A stretch of DNA of 64,000 nt, taken from the NCBI RefSeq assembly GCF_964340395.1, contig NC_135549.1, forward strand, positions 34,453,832 to 34,517,831. Reading direction: 5' to 3'. Source of the stretch: Glandiceps talaboti (lineage: Eukaryota > Hemichordata > Enteropneusta > Spengelidae). Below the pieces are notes generated by a model, which saw only the letters and a program-made list of their open reading frames with translations, ran no database searches and was not told the DNA's origin. Each line of letters starts with the position of its first letter. The first letter of the stretch is position 1. A program made the position numbers and the translations under genes. This document shows positions 37,601-49,529 of this stretch, one piece after another.

Positions 37601-40085
37601 CTGACATTATGTTAGTACATTTGACATTACATTAGTACATTTGACATTAGATTAGTACATTTGACTTTATATTAGTACATTTGACGACATTAGATTAGTA
37701 CATCTGACATTATATTAGTACAGTTGACATTATATTAGTACATCTTACAGTAGATTAGTACATTTGACTTTATATTAGTACATTTGACATTATATTAGTA
37801 CATTTGACATTATATTAGTACATTTGACATTATATTAGTACATCTGACATTATATTAGTACATTTGACATTATATTAGTACATCTGACATTATATTAGTA
37901 CATCTGACATTAGATTAGTACATTTGACTTTATATTAGTACATTTGACGACATTAGATTAGTACATCTGACATTATATTAGTACAGTTGACATTATATTA
38001 GTACATCTTACAGTAGATTAGTACATTTGACTTTATATTAGTACATTTGACGACATTAGATTAGTACATCTGACATTATATTAGTACATTTGACATTATA
38101 TTAGTACATTTGACATTATATTAGTACATTTGACATTAGATTAGTACATTTGACATTAGATTAGTACATTTGACATTATATTAGTACATTTGACTTTATA
38201 TTAGTACATTTGACGACATTAGATTAGTACATTTGACATTATATTAGTACATTTGACATTAGATGAGTACATTTGACATTATATTAGTACATTTGACTTT
38301 ATATTAGTACTTTTGACTTTATATTAGTACATTTCACGACATTAGATTAGTACATTTGACATTATATTAGTACATTTGACGACATTATATTAGTACATTT
38401 GACATTATATTAGTACATATGACATTATATTAGTACATATGACTTTATATTAGTACATTTGACAGTAGATTAGTACATTTGACATTATATTAGTACATTT
38501 GACATTATATTAGTACATTTGACATTATATTAGTACATATGACGTTATATTAGTACTTTTGACATTATATTAGTACATTTGACTTTATATTAGTACTTTT
38601 GACTTTATATTAGTACATTTCACGACATTAGAATAGTACATTTGACTTTATATTAGTACATTTCACGACATTATGTTAGTACATTTGACATTATATTAGT
38701 ACATATGACATTATATTAGTACATATGACTTTATATTAGTACATTTGACAGTAGATTAGTACATTTGACATTATATTAGTACATTTGACATTATATTAGT
38801 ACATTTGACATTATATTAGTACATTTGACATTATATTAGTACATATGACTTTATATTAGTACATTTGACGACATTATATTAGTACATATGACAGTAGATT
38901 AGTACACCTTACAGTAGATTAGTACAATTGACATTATATTAGTACATTTGACATTATATTAGTACATTTGACATTATATTAGTACATATGACTTTATATT
39001 AGTACATTTGACGACATTATATTAGTACATCTGACATTAGATTAGTACATCTTACAGTAGATTAGTACATTTGACATTATATTAGTACATTTGACATTAT
39101 ATTAGTACATTTGACATTATATTAGTACATCTGACGTTTTATTAGTATATCTGACATTAGATTAGTACATCTGACATTAGATTAGTACATCTGACATTAT
39201 ATTAGTACATCTGACATTATGTTAGTACATCTGACATTATATTAGTACATCTGACATTATATTAGTATATCTGACATTAGATTAGTACATTTCAGACTAC
39301 ATTAGTACATTTGACATTATATTAGTAGATTTGACATTATATTAATACATTTGACATTATATTAGTACATCTGACATTATATTAGTAGATTTGACATTAT
39401 ATTAGTATATCTGACATTAGATTAGTAGATTTGACATTATATTAGTAGATTTGACATTATATTAGTACATCTGACATTATATTAGTAGATTTGACATTAT
39501 ATTAGTATATCTGACATTAGATTAGTACATTTGACATTATATTAGTACATTTGACATTATATTAGTACATCTGACATTATGTTAGTACATCTGACATTAT
39601 ATTAGTATATCTGACATTATATTAGTATATCTGACATTAGATTAGTACATTTGACATTATATTAGTACATTTGACATTATATTAGTACATCTGACATTAT
39701 GTTAGTACATCTGACATTATATTAGTACATTTGACATTAGATTAGTACATTTGACATTATATTAGTACATCTGACATTATGTTAGTACATCTGACATTAT
39801 GTTAGTACATCTGACATTATATTAGTACATTTCAGACTACATTAGTACATTTGACATTATATTAGTACATCTGACATTATATTAGTACATCTGACATTAT
39901 GTTAGTACATCTGACATTATATTAGTACATTTGACATTAGATTAGTACATTTGACATTATATTAGTACATCTGACATTATGTTAGTACATCTGACATTAT
40001 GTTAGTACATCTGACATTATATTAGTATATCTGACATTAGATTAGTACATTTCAGACTACATTAGTACATTTGACATTATATTAG
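34645..40085. repeat. 20/23-bp AT-rich minisatellite, ~265 copies
   Basis: The unit is ATTAGTACATTTGACATTAT (20 bp), with a 23-bp form carrying GACGACATTA. Variants TTTGAC/TCTGAC/TATGAC and TATATTAG/AGATTAG/ACATTAG are interspersed. From about 36480 to 37550 the array is almost purely 20-mer, while 23-mers are concentrated at 35040-35760. Later blocks show short higher-order patterns, such as TTCAGACTACATTAG near 39292, 39832 and 40052. It passes directly into a (TA)n tract. Non-coding. Confidence 0.97.
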
Positions 40086-40099
40086 TATATATATATACG

Positions 40100-40176
<77 letters not shown>

Positions 40177-40205
40177 CATAATATATATAATATATGTATG
40201 TATAT
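40085..40205. repeat. (TA)n tract
   Basis: Nearly pure TA dinucleotides to about 40172, then degenerate TAATATA sequence. Slippage-prone. It abuts the 20/23-bp array. Confidence 0.95.
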
Positions 40206-40334
40206 AATACATGGATATTAAGACTATGATGTATCTGTATTTAGGAACTGGTTCAGTGCGGTCCACTGCGAATACTATGCTAATTCTGAGATGCTTCCCA
40301 CCACTCTCCGTCAATCATGTTGATAACACATGGC

Positions 40335-41260
40335 AATTCAGTAAGAACCAGATTTAAACTGAATGCCTCCCGTAAGGAAATCACTAATTATGCAAATAAC
40401 TCATTAAACTAAAAAAAAACTATGGTAACAAGCTTTGTTTTTTGGACAAGCGTGCTTTCTTAGGTTAATGTATGTAAGAGTGTATGATACTACTTAATGC
40501 AGTCTTAAGATATAGCCTAAATACCGAAACTCATTAATTATGCAAATTATTCATTAACACTGTAAGGTACATCAACTAACTTTATAGGACATACACAATT
40601 TGTTATGGTTAATGTATGTACTGAATTGTATTGAAATTGAAGCATGCAGTCGTAAGATATAGCCTAATTACCAAGAATAATTAATTATGCAAATTATTCA
40701 TTAACACTGAAAGGTACACCAACAAACTTTAAAGAACATATGCGATTGTTATGGTTAACGTGTGTACTGAATTATATTGGAATTGAAGTATGTATTCTTA
40801 AGATATAGCCTAATTACCGAAAATCATTAATTATGCAAACTATTCATTAACACTGTATGGTGCATCAACAAACTTGATAGGACATATGTGTTTTCTTATG
40901 GTTAATGTATGTACTAAATTATGTTGAATTTGAAGTATGTATTCTTAAGATATAGCCTAATTACCAAAAATAATTAATTATGCAAATTATTCATTAACGC
41001 TGTAAGATACATCAACGAATTTTATAGGACAAATGTATGTTATTATGTTTAACGAATATACTAAATTATATTGAAATTGAAGTATGCAGTCTTAAGATAT
41101 TGCGTAATTAGTTGATTTCATTAATATGCAAATTTCTCTAATTAAACATTAACAGATCTGGCTCAAAACCTAATCAGGTCTAGCTATTAGTATTACCCTA
41201 ACAATTATATATCCCAAATTTCATTACAATTGAGCTAGCCGATTTTTAGAAAATGATAAC

Positions 41261-41293
<33 letters not shown>

Positions 41294-41297
41294 GACA

Positions 41298-41341
<44 letters not shown>

Positions 41342-41385
41342 TTCCCCTTTTAATACCTCCCGTACCCTTACGGGAGGTAAAAACT
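40335..41385 (+). mobile_element. Non-coding tandem-core element with (ACAG)n and terminal hairpin
   Basis: The left end carries AACCAGATTTAAACTGAATG then CCTCCCGTAAGG (about 40348-40380). The interior has five degenerate units of about 130-150 bp, each with TTAAGATATAGCCTAATTACC, ATTAATTATGCAAATTATTC and ATTAACACTGTA (starting near 40505, 40645, 40795, 40940, 41090). Then come AATTGAGCTAGCCGATTTTT, (ACAG)n and (CA)n at 41265-41340. The right end is TACCTCCCGTA-CCCT-TACGGGAGGTA. Related pieces occur at 4786, 19790, 20935, 23288 and 23740. Architecture resembles bivalve pearl/HINE-type elements; the assignment is inference. Confidence 0.75.
41354..41379. repeat. Perfect 11-bp hairpin at the element end
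   Basis: Arms TACCTCCCGTA (41354-41364) and TACGGGAGGTA (41369-41379) are exact reverse complements around a CCCT loop. Confidence 0.9.
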
Positions 41386-42372
41386 CTTACTGAATGCTCG
41401 CAGGTCTTCAATTAATATGTTACAACAATGCTAGAAAGTGGTTGGAAAAGACGAATGGAAGTTAGCCTTGGCACATAGGAGGCGTTGTCTGACACTTAAT
41501 CCTCATTCAGTGTCATTCAACTAGTTATAGTTTGTCCACAAAGAGTGGTGTAACTAAGGAAGTCGTCATTAGGGTGACCTTTTTTTTTGTTTCTCATCTC
41601 CAGTGGAATAGTCAGGTGGGGCGGGCGGGCGAAATAAAAGGGGGGGGGGGCAAGAAGAAAAATATGTATTTTTTCAGTTCTATTCTCTGTCCTTTCTGTC
41701 CTGTCAGTCTCTCTACAACTTCTTTTCTCTTCTCTTTATTAAATCCTCGTTACAGGTCTCTTTCCTTCATTTTAGCAAGGTCTGATGGGTGTATATCTGT
41801 AGCCATGAACTATTGTGTGATTTTATCAGGAGTACTAATACATTCGTCCTATTAATCAAAGTGGCATTGACATCGCTAACAATTTTTTCAAGTTATCCAA
41901 TTTGAACTATAATATGTAATTTTTTGAAACACTTTATACGTGATTGTCGTCAGTGTGCTAGATGAATTTTCATTTATATAAATCTGTGAAACATTTTTCT
42001 TCAGTATGAACTTGTCAAAATAATCAGATAACATGTAAACATTTCTAGAACTCTGAACTCCTTTGGCATTTACTGTTTAAAAGTAATTAAAAGTAATAAT
42101 GTAAACATCGGAACGTCTTCCAAGGTCATGCATGTCATGGGTCATGAAACGCATTACCATTACGGAGTCGGTCATTTCCCCGATGATACAACTGATTTAA
42201 AGCTAAAAGCTGGTCAAGAAAGTTTTTTAGGAATGCAGTATGACTTTTACCAATTTTAAGCATAATTTTGAAAATGATGGAAATATTCTGAGCTATTATT
42301 ACATACAGCAAAATGTACATGCGACGGCATTTATTTCGAGCCCTGTCCCTCATCAAACCTCAACGACTTCAG
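41386..42372. other. No gene seen
   Basis: AT-rich sequence with a poly-G run at about 41640-41650. Open frames at 41532 and 42135 have no recognisable motif. Confidence 0.5.
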
Positions 42373-42527
42373 CCATGAAAGACACATGCTGCTCGAACGT
42401 AACAAAGGGAGGGGGGTGTAAACGTCAGTGTTCTGCCAAGGTTTCCAACAAGTGGGGACAAAGGCCCCTTGGTTGCAAAAAGTGGTGTCATTTGACAGGG
42501 AGTAGGGTCAATTATTATTGTCTATGA
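42373..42527 (+). CDS. Candidate Cys-rich terminal exon (weak)
   Basis: After CTCAACGACTTCAG (possible acceptor) the open frame reads KDTCCSNVTKGGGCKRQC and continues to GCKKWC and NYYCL before a TGA. The Cys pattern is CC-x8-C-x3-C-x13-C-x3-C-x10-C. It looks like a small disulphide-rich module and loosely recalls the CCxxxxxxxxCxxxC start of RECK-type cysteine motifs. No signal peptide or partner exon is found. The frame also stays open upstream without the acceptor, so chance cannot be excluded. Confidence 0.25.
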
Positions 42528-44100
42528 AATATTCATATATATTATCTCAGACCACTATAGACATACTGTGGTCTGAAATATTCCATAACGTATAGACTAT
42601 TACCCTACTACATAAAAAAATTCCATTCCTTATAACAGTTCCCAGGTAAGCTATTTTTTGAAAATTGTGTACTACACATTACACCTTAAAAAAAGAAGGC
42701 AATTAAGATTATGTAATTTTCAGTCATTTCTACAGAGTATATTATATATTGTTTAGAAAGATTGGACATCCAGGTAGTCACAATTTTGAATTTTGAATAT
42801 CAATGAATAGCAGTGCTCAAATTTATAATTCCCTTTTTTTCAGACAAGGAAAAGAACAACTTCAAAATAAGTCACAGTGAACATATGATTGAATACAAAC
42901 TTTGAGAAATCCTAAACTTGTAACCACTTGTTTCTTTTTTTATAACTGTTAGTACACTGATGTGTTTATCATTCCCTCTTCAAATTCATGACATTTTGAA
43001 GAAAAAAATTCCCTGACTTTAAAAAGTACCAAATGTGAACGAAAAACTTGCAAAAAGTAATTTATTTTTTATTAATTACCGTTACTGGCTGTGTATCATG
43101 ATTTGGTCCTGCTATATCAAATAACAGCATTAGTTTATATACATACTGTAAACTTTATACGGAAAGCTGACATTAGGTGTCCTTGAAACTCAGAACATGA
43201 ATCTTTACCTAAAATTATCAACAACGTCAAAGTTGGGATGCTTTGTATATACCACTGTAATTATTTTCTGATTTGCACAACAAGTTCGTTCTTCATGTCT
43301 GACCGGGCGCACATGCATCGGCCGTCTATAGTGGCCATGCCAGTAATCATGCATTGATTCAGTGCCCAACATTCACATGTGTCACAACATCATGCAACAC
43401 TCGGTACGATCCCCTATCTAACACAGCCTTTTCGGAATCAAAATACACATGTACTCATTTTGTTTATATTAATCTAACCCATCAACAAATGAAAATCACA
43501 ACCTGTCCCATAAATTTGGTTTACTAAGGTTTCTGAGCTGTGGCAAATAGATGTTCCGGTAGCAAGTTCAGTGTTTCGCACACGTCAGTGAGTAGGTCAG
43601 AGGTCACGACAGTGCCGATAGACAAAACATGTGACGAGAGACGTCCATTTCGACATCTCATCTACTCCCTCTAATGTTTCAATTTGTAGATTAAGTTTAT
43701 CAAAGTTGATTTTTGGGGGGGCATTTTTTTATGTTAACAATAGAACTGTGCGTTGTCATGTATCTTATATGATGTCAATAAAACTTTCCCTTACAGAGTC
43801 AGTATACTTCTTGTGGGATTGACGTCAGGGCCTGGCCTGGCCGGGCCCGGCCCTGCACTTTGATAATTTTGATGTCTGCCGTAAAATGAATGCGCGCGCC
43901 AAAGCGACGCAAGGTGGGAAAATTATTGCGTCATTTGTAATTTTAGGGGGCCAATGTCGCAAGGTCAGAACACTGGTCTAAGACGCCATAAGGAACCTTA
44001 CAATTTTGCTGTGCTCAGGGATCGGTCGGAAATATGTCGGAGCTGCAAATTATGGTCGGTCGGGAGATGAGAAACAGAAAAATAAAAAGGGCCGCCCTTA
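42528..44100. other. No gene seen
   Basis: AT-rich sequence. A perfect inverted repeat TCAGACCAC / GTGGTCTGA lies at 42547-42555 and 42568-42576, with a 12-nt loop. GC-rich CCTGGCCTGGCCGGGCCCGG lies at about 43833-43853. Neither is associated with a recognisable gene. Confidence 0.5.
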
Positions 44101-44102
44101 TT

Positions 44103-44394
<292 letters not shown>

Positions 44395-45080
44395 GCAGAC
44401 AGACAGAATGCCTACGTGTAATTTACTCTCCACGGTTTTCCCTTATCAACACCATTATTCACAAATCAGTTGTCAAACATTCCGATTTGACCAGCGCAAG
44501 CGCAGTTACCAGTCAAAATTTTCTATCGAACACGATTTCTTAGTCCATACGACACAAACTATATTTCCCCTCTTGTAACTGGCCACAATAAAATCGTTTA
44601 TCACCCACAGTATTTAACAACTGCCGGCAAAAATAAAATCGAGGGGCTTTGAGATTTGACTGAAAGAAGATTTTTATGGCGGAGATAAAATTTAGAGTTA
44701 ATTAAAGGTTCTTCTCGAACAGTACCTTCAACGTTCAGATGAAGTGGAAACATTTGGCATTCAAAACGTGGTTGCTGATTGTATTGATCATAAATTATGA
44801 TATGTGATGTCTAAGTTATCGATCAATATCCATTAGTAGCCAGGATTGCCAATGTGTTTTAAAGAGATTCGTCTTTGTTCAAATACACACTTTGTTTTCG
44901 TTTAACGACAGTCTCACAAATAACCCATTATCTTCCATTCCTGTGACAGTAGCCCTTCACACATTTCTATTCATGCCAAATGTGCTGATGTTAATTAAAT
45001 TTTGTGTTTGCGAAAATTAATTTGTTAAAGATCGAGATGCCCTAACATTAAGAACTTCCCGTCGTCCTCAATCAGTCTTA
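44395..45080. other. No gene seen
   Basis: Non-repetitive AT-rich DNA. One 62-codon frame at 44390-44578 has no known motif. Confidence 0.5.
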
Positions 45081-45084
45081 ACAG

Positions 45085-45238
45085 TCAGTCACACATACAT
45101 GCATACATACACACACCTAGACACACACACACACACACAGTCACACAGATAACTCAGACACACAGACACACGCGTGCACGCGCGCTCGCGCGCGCACACA
45201 CACACGCACGCACACACACACACACACATATATATACC
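45085..45238. repeat. Alternating purine-pyrimidine tract, (CA)n with (CG)n core
   Basis: CA repeats flank a GCGTGCACGCGCGCTCGCGC core (about 45171-45190). The alternating composition favours Z-DNA. It lies about 100 nt into the putative intron downstream of the exon at 45462-45336. Confidence 0.9.
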
Positions 45239-45335
45239 AGGGCGCAAACGCCAGCACACACCGATGTACTGTTTTGCGGGAACAGAAATCTACGTTGGCT
45301 TTCTGAGGAATTAACAATCAATTTGCAAAACTTAC

Positions 45336-45462
45336 GTGGACTCGGACCATTGCTGTCATCATCACCACCACCACCTCCCTTTAAACCTTCCTGTCGCCAT
45401 GTCAGCAATAAATTCTCCTCAGCTGTGACGTTATTCTCACCAAGTGTGAGATCTCCTCGAAG
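45336..45462 (-). CDS. Candidate exon with death-fold-like end, upstream of the CARD exon
   Basis: The minus strand shows GGTTGTATTTCAG|CTTCGAGG (acceptor) and GTCCAC|GTAAGT (donor) around 127 bp in which only one frame is open. It reads LRGDLTLGENNVTAEENLLL, then TWRQEG, a Gly/Asp-rich linker and NGPSP. The NNVTAEENLLLTWRQEG stretch resembles the last helices of death domains (…N…EQ..xLLxxWRxxxG). Acceptor phase is 0 and donor phase is 1. Donor phase 1 matches the CARD-exon acceptor; joining them would give an Arg codon. The role would be an adaptor module preceding CARD. The first part of the domain would be on a further exon not identified. Function is inferred from a short segment only. 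Confidence 0.5.
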
Positions 45463-45479
45463 CTGAAATACAACCATTT

Positions 45480-46325
45480 AAAATGGTCTAAATTATGTAT
45501 AGAAACATAAAAGAGTCTTGACTGATATAATCTTCATAGTTCAAAACAAGTAAAGCTGTGCGCATTTCCCAAGTTGTTTCCAAAGCACACGCGCTTGGAA
45601 ACGGAAACATTTTATTTAAAAACTGTTTTCTGTTATACATTTTAATTATCCATTACAAAGTTTGCAGATCGATATACAATATGGCCATACAGCCGGGGTA
45701 TAATAGTGTAAAGAAGGGGTCGTCAAGATTATTTAGAAACCTTGGTCCTTTGCGAACCCTATAATGATATCTGTTATAATGCATTATACCCATGCATTGG
45801 TTAATATTTCAAAGAGTTCGACGATGTGCACTGGGGAATTGCGATCATTTAAAGTGCGACATTGAATAACAGTAATACGATATAAATATACAGTGTAAGA
45901 ACAGCATGAGGAAACTGTGGGGTAATTTGATTCAAGTGGCTTTGTAGAAACACGTGTTCCTTTCCAAACATTCGACGAAATTTACTTTTGTAGTTTGGTA
46001 CCAAGTGAAAGTTGACATGATGTAGTTAGCAGGTAACAGCAAAGAAATGAAACCAACTTGACTATTATTGAAGACTTTCAAAGACTAATTGATTCCTGTC
46101 TATTTGTCAACTTTAAACATCTCTTGTACTTCTTTCTTTTTCCGTCAATATCGTTTTATATCACTTTAGCTGCATGCAATTTAGTTTATTTTTAGACCAA
46201 AAAGTTGAATTGTTGATTTGATTTATCATAATCAAAATGTTGATTTTTGTAACCGTTATTCTATCCAAAGTGTATTTTATATAACATGGGATTTGGTATA
46301 GGGGTTGCTAATCTCCCAACAGTCA
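45480..46325. other. No gene seen
   Basis: AT-rich, non-repetitive. No convincing exon signals on either strand. Confidence 0.45.
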
Positions 46326-49300
46326 GTACAAAACGCAGGTACAGGCCAGGTCAGGTCAGGTCAGGTATTGATTGAATTTTATTTTTGGACTCACACTTGG
46401 ATCCGAAGATCTACCATTATACCAGTCAATATTTAACCAAAGCTTTCAACACACTCACACTACTGTGTTGTACACATGGCTACAACAATGCTCGGACTTT
46501 GACCTCGGACTTTGTTCTAGTTACACATTCAGAGTTTTAACCATTAAAACAGGAACAAAATAGCACTCATACTTTGGAGGTTGGACCCAATCAGAATCAG
46601 TATGCATGTCCCGCCCAAAAATCAGTAGACAAAGGGATTTTGTTACTTTTTGTCTTTGATGTTTTCTCTGAAGTTCACCATCAAACATCATATACACAAC
46701 TGAAACAGAACTCTGGTTATTCATACAGTGAATCGCTGTTAAAAATGAATGAACCCAACCATACCATGGTATAAACGTCAGCCAACCACCATTTAGTGGT
46801 GATACACCATGCTTTACATGATATAAACGTCAACCAACCACCATTTAGTGGTGATACACCACGCTATACATGGTATAAACATCAGCCAACCACCATTTAG
46901 TGGTGATACACCACGCTATACATGGTATAAACGTCAGCCAACCACCATTTAATGGTGATACACCACGCTATACATGGTATAAACGTTAGCCAACCACTAT
47001 TTAGTGGTGATACACCATGGCATAAACATCAGCCAACCACCATTTAGCGGTGATATACCATGCTACACATGGTATAAATGTCAGCCAACCACCATTTAGT
47101 GGTGATACACCATGCTATACATGGTATAAACATCAGCCAACCACCATTTAATGGTGATACACCACGCTATACATGGTATAAACGTCAGGCAACCACCATT
47201 TAGTGGTGATACACCATGCTATACATGGTATAATGGTCAGCCAACCACCATTTAATGGTGATATACCACGCTATACATGGTATAAACATCAGCCAACCAC
47301 CATTTAGTGGTGATACGCCACGCTATACATGGTATAAACATCAGCCAACCACCATTTAGTGGTGATACACCACGCTATACATGGTATAAACGTCAGCCAA
47401 CCACCATTTAATGGTGATACACCATGCTATACATGGTATAAACGTTAGCCAACCACTATTTAGTGGTGATACACCACGGCATAAACGTCAGCCAACCACC
47501 ATTTAGCGGTGATATACCATGCTACACATGGTATAAATGTCAGCCAACCACCATTTAGTGGTGATACACCATGCTATACATGGTATAAACATCAGCCAAC
47601 CACCATTTAATGGTGATACACCACGCTATACATGGTATAAACGTCAGGCAACCACCATTTAGTGGTGATACACCATGCTATACATGGTATAAATGTCAGC
47701 CAACCACCATTTAATGGTGATATACCACGCTATACATGGTATAAACATCAGCCAACCACCATTTAGTGGTGATACACCACGCTATACATGGTATAAACGT
47801 CAGCCAACCACCATTTAGTGGTGATACACCACGCTATACATGGTATAAACGTCAGCCAATCACCATTTAGTGGTGATACACCACGCTATACATGGTATAA
47901 ACATCAGCCAACAACTATTTAGTGGTGATACACCACGCTATACATGGTATAAACGTCAGCCAACCACCATTTAGTGGTGATACACCACGCTATACATGGT
48001 ATAAACGTCAGCCAACCATCATTTAGTGGTGATACACCACGCTATACATGGCATACATGTCAGCCAACCACCAATTAATGGTGATATACCACGCTATACA
48101 TGGTATAAACATCAGCCAACCACCATTTAGTGGTGATACACCATGCTATACATGGTACAAACTTCAGCCAACCACAATTTAGTGGTGATACACCACGCTA
48201 TACATGGTATAAACATCAGCCAACCACCATTTAGTGGTGATACACCACGCTATACATGGTATAAATGTCAGCCAACCACCATTTAGTGGTAATACACCAC
48301 GCTATACATGGTATAAACGTCAGCCAACCACCATTTAGTGGTGATACACCATGCTCTACATGGTATAAACGTCAGCCAACCACCATTTAGTGGTGATACA
48401 CCACGCTATACATGGATTAAACGTCAGCCAACCACCATTTAGTGGTGATACACCACGCTATACATGGTATAAACGTCAGCCAACCACCATTTAGTGGTGA
48501 TACACCACGCTATACATGGTATAAACATCAGCCAACCACCATTTAGTGGTGATACACCATGCTATACATGGTATAAATGTCAGCCAACCACCATTTAGTG
48601 GTGATACACCATGCTATACATGGTATAAACGTCAGCCAACCACCATTTAGTGGTGATACACCATGCTCTACATGGTATAAACGTCAGCCAACCACCATTT
48701 AGTGGTGATACACCAAGTTATACACGGTATAAACTGTCAGCCAACCATCATTTAGTGGTGATACACCACGCTATACATGGTATAAACGTCAGCCAACCAC
48801 CATTTAGTGGTGATACACCATGCTATACATGGTATAAACGTCAGCCAACCACCATTTAGTGGCGATACACCATACTATACATGGTATAAATGTCAGCCAA
48901 CCACCATTTAGTGGCGATACACCATGCTATACATGGTATAAACATCACCCAACCACCATTTAGTGGTGATACACCACGCTATACATGGTATAAATGTCAG
49001 CCAACCATCATTTAGTGGTGATACACCATGCTATACATGGTATAAACATCAGGCAACCACCATTTAGTGGTGATACACCACGCTATACATGGTAAAAATG
49101 TCAGCCAACCACCTATCCCCTTACACATGAAATGCGACTATTTACCCATATCAGTGTCTGCCATCTTTTTTTCACATGCAATATTCTAAAAGTGTCTGTA
49201 CGTGTCTTGAACTCCCCAGTACATACATCAATGAATATGAAATCAATGTGAAAAATGTGATTCCTAGAACAGAAGACACTAATTGTGTGGTAATTTGGAA

Positions 49301-49482
49301 TAAAAAAGATAAGTGATGGTGAATTGCTGAGGAAAAATAACCTGACAACTATTAAATCGAAAATCTACAACTGTGTTAAAAATATAATGACAATTCACAT
49401 CTTTGGATCTGAATGTGAATTTCAGTCGATACCTGACCTGACCTGACCTGACCTACACCTTGCCTGTAAATGCGTTTTGTAC
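46326..49482. mobile_element. Element with ~87-bp terminal inverted repeats enclosing a minisatellite
   Basis: The left arm 46326-46412 starts GTACAAAACGCAGGTACAGG and continues with (AGGTC)n, GGTATTGATTGAA and GGATCCGAAGATCT. The right arm 49397-49482, read as reverse complement, starts GTACAAAACGCATTTACAGG, then (AGGTC)n, GGTATCGACTGAA and AGATCCAAAGATGT. Similarity is strong over the whole length. The 52-bp array occupies most of the interior. No transposase-like ORF is present, so it looks non-autonomous. No clear target duplication was found. Confidence 0.7.
46762..49112. repeat. 52-bp hairpin-rich minisatellite, ~45 copies
   Basis: The unit contains CAGCCAACCACCATTTAGTG, GTGATACACCA(C/T)GCTATACA and TGGTATAAACGT. 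Two inverted repeats lie inside each unit: CACCA-TTTAG-TGGTG, and ACCATG-CTATA-CATGGT in the T variant. A nine-unit block carrying the marker AAACGTTAGCCAACCACTAT and a shortened unit recurs about 460 bp apart (46980 and 47440). Confidence 0.97.
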
Positions 49483-49529
49483 GGACCAAATCTACCAAAC
49501 AAACATTGTTTTATAACACTGAAAAAGCA

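Noticed and set aside
45154-45335. Extension of the minus-strand exon frame into a Cys/Val/Arg/Ala repeat tail
   Set aside because: It lies past a perfect GTAAGT donor and is encoded by the (CA)n/(CG)n tract.
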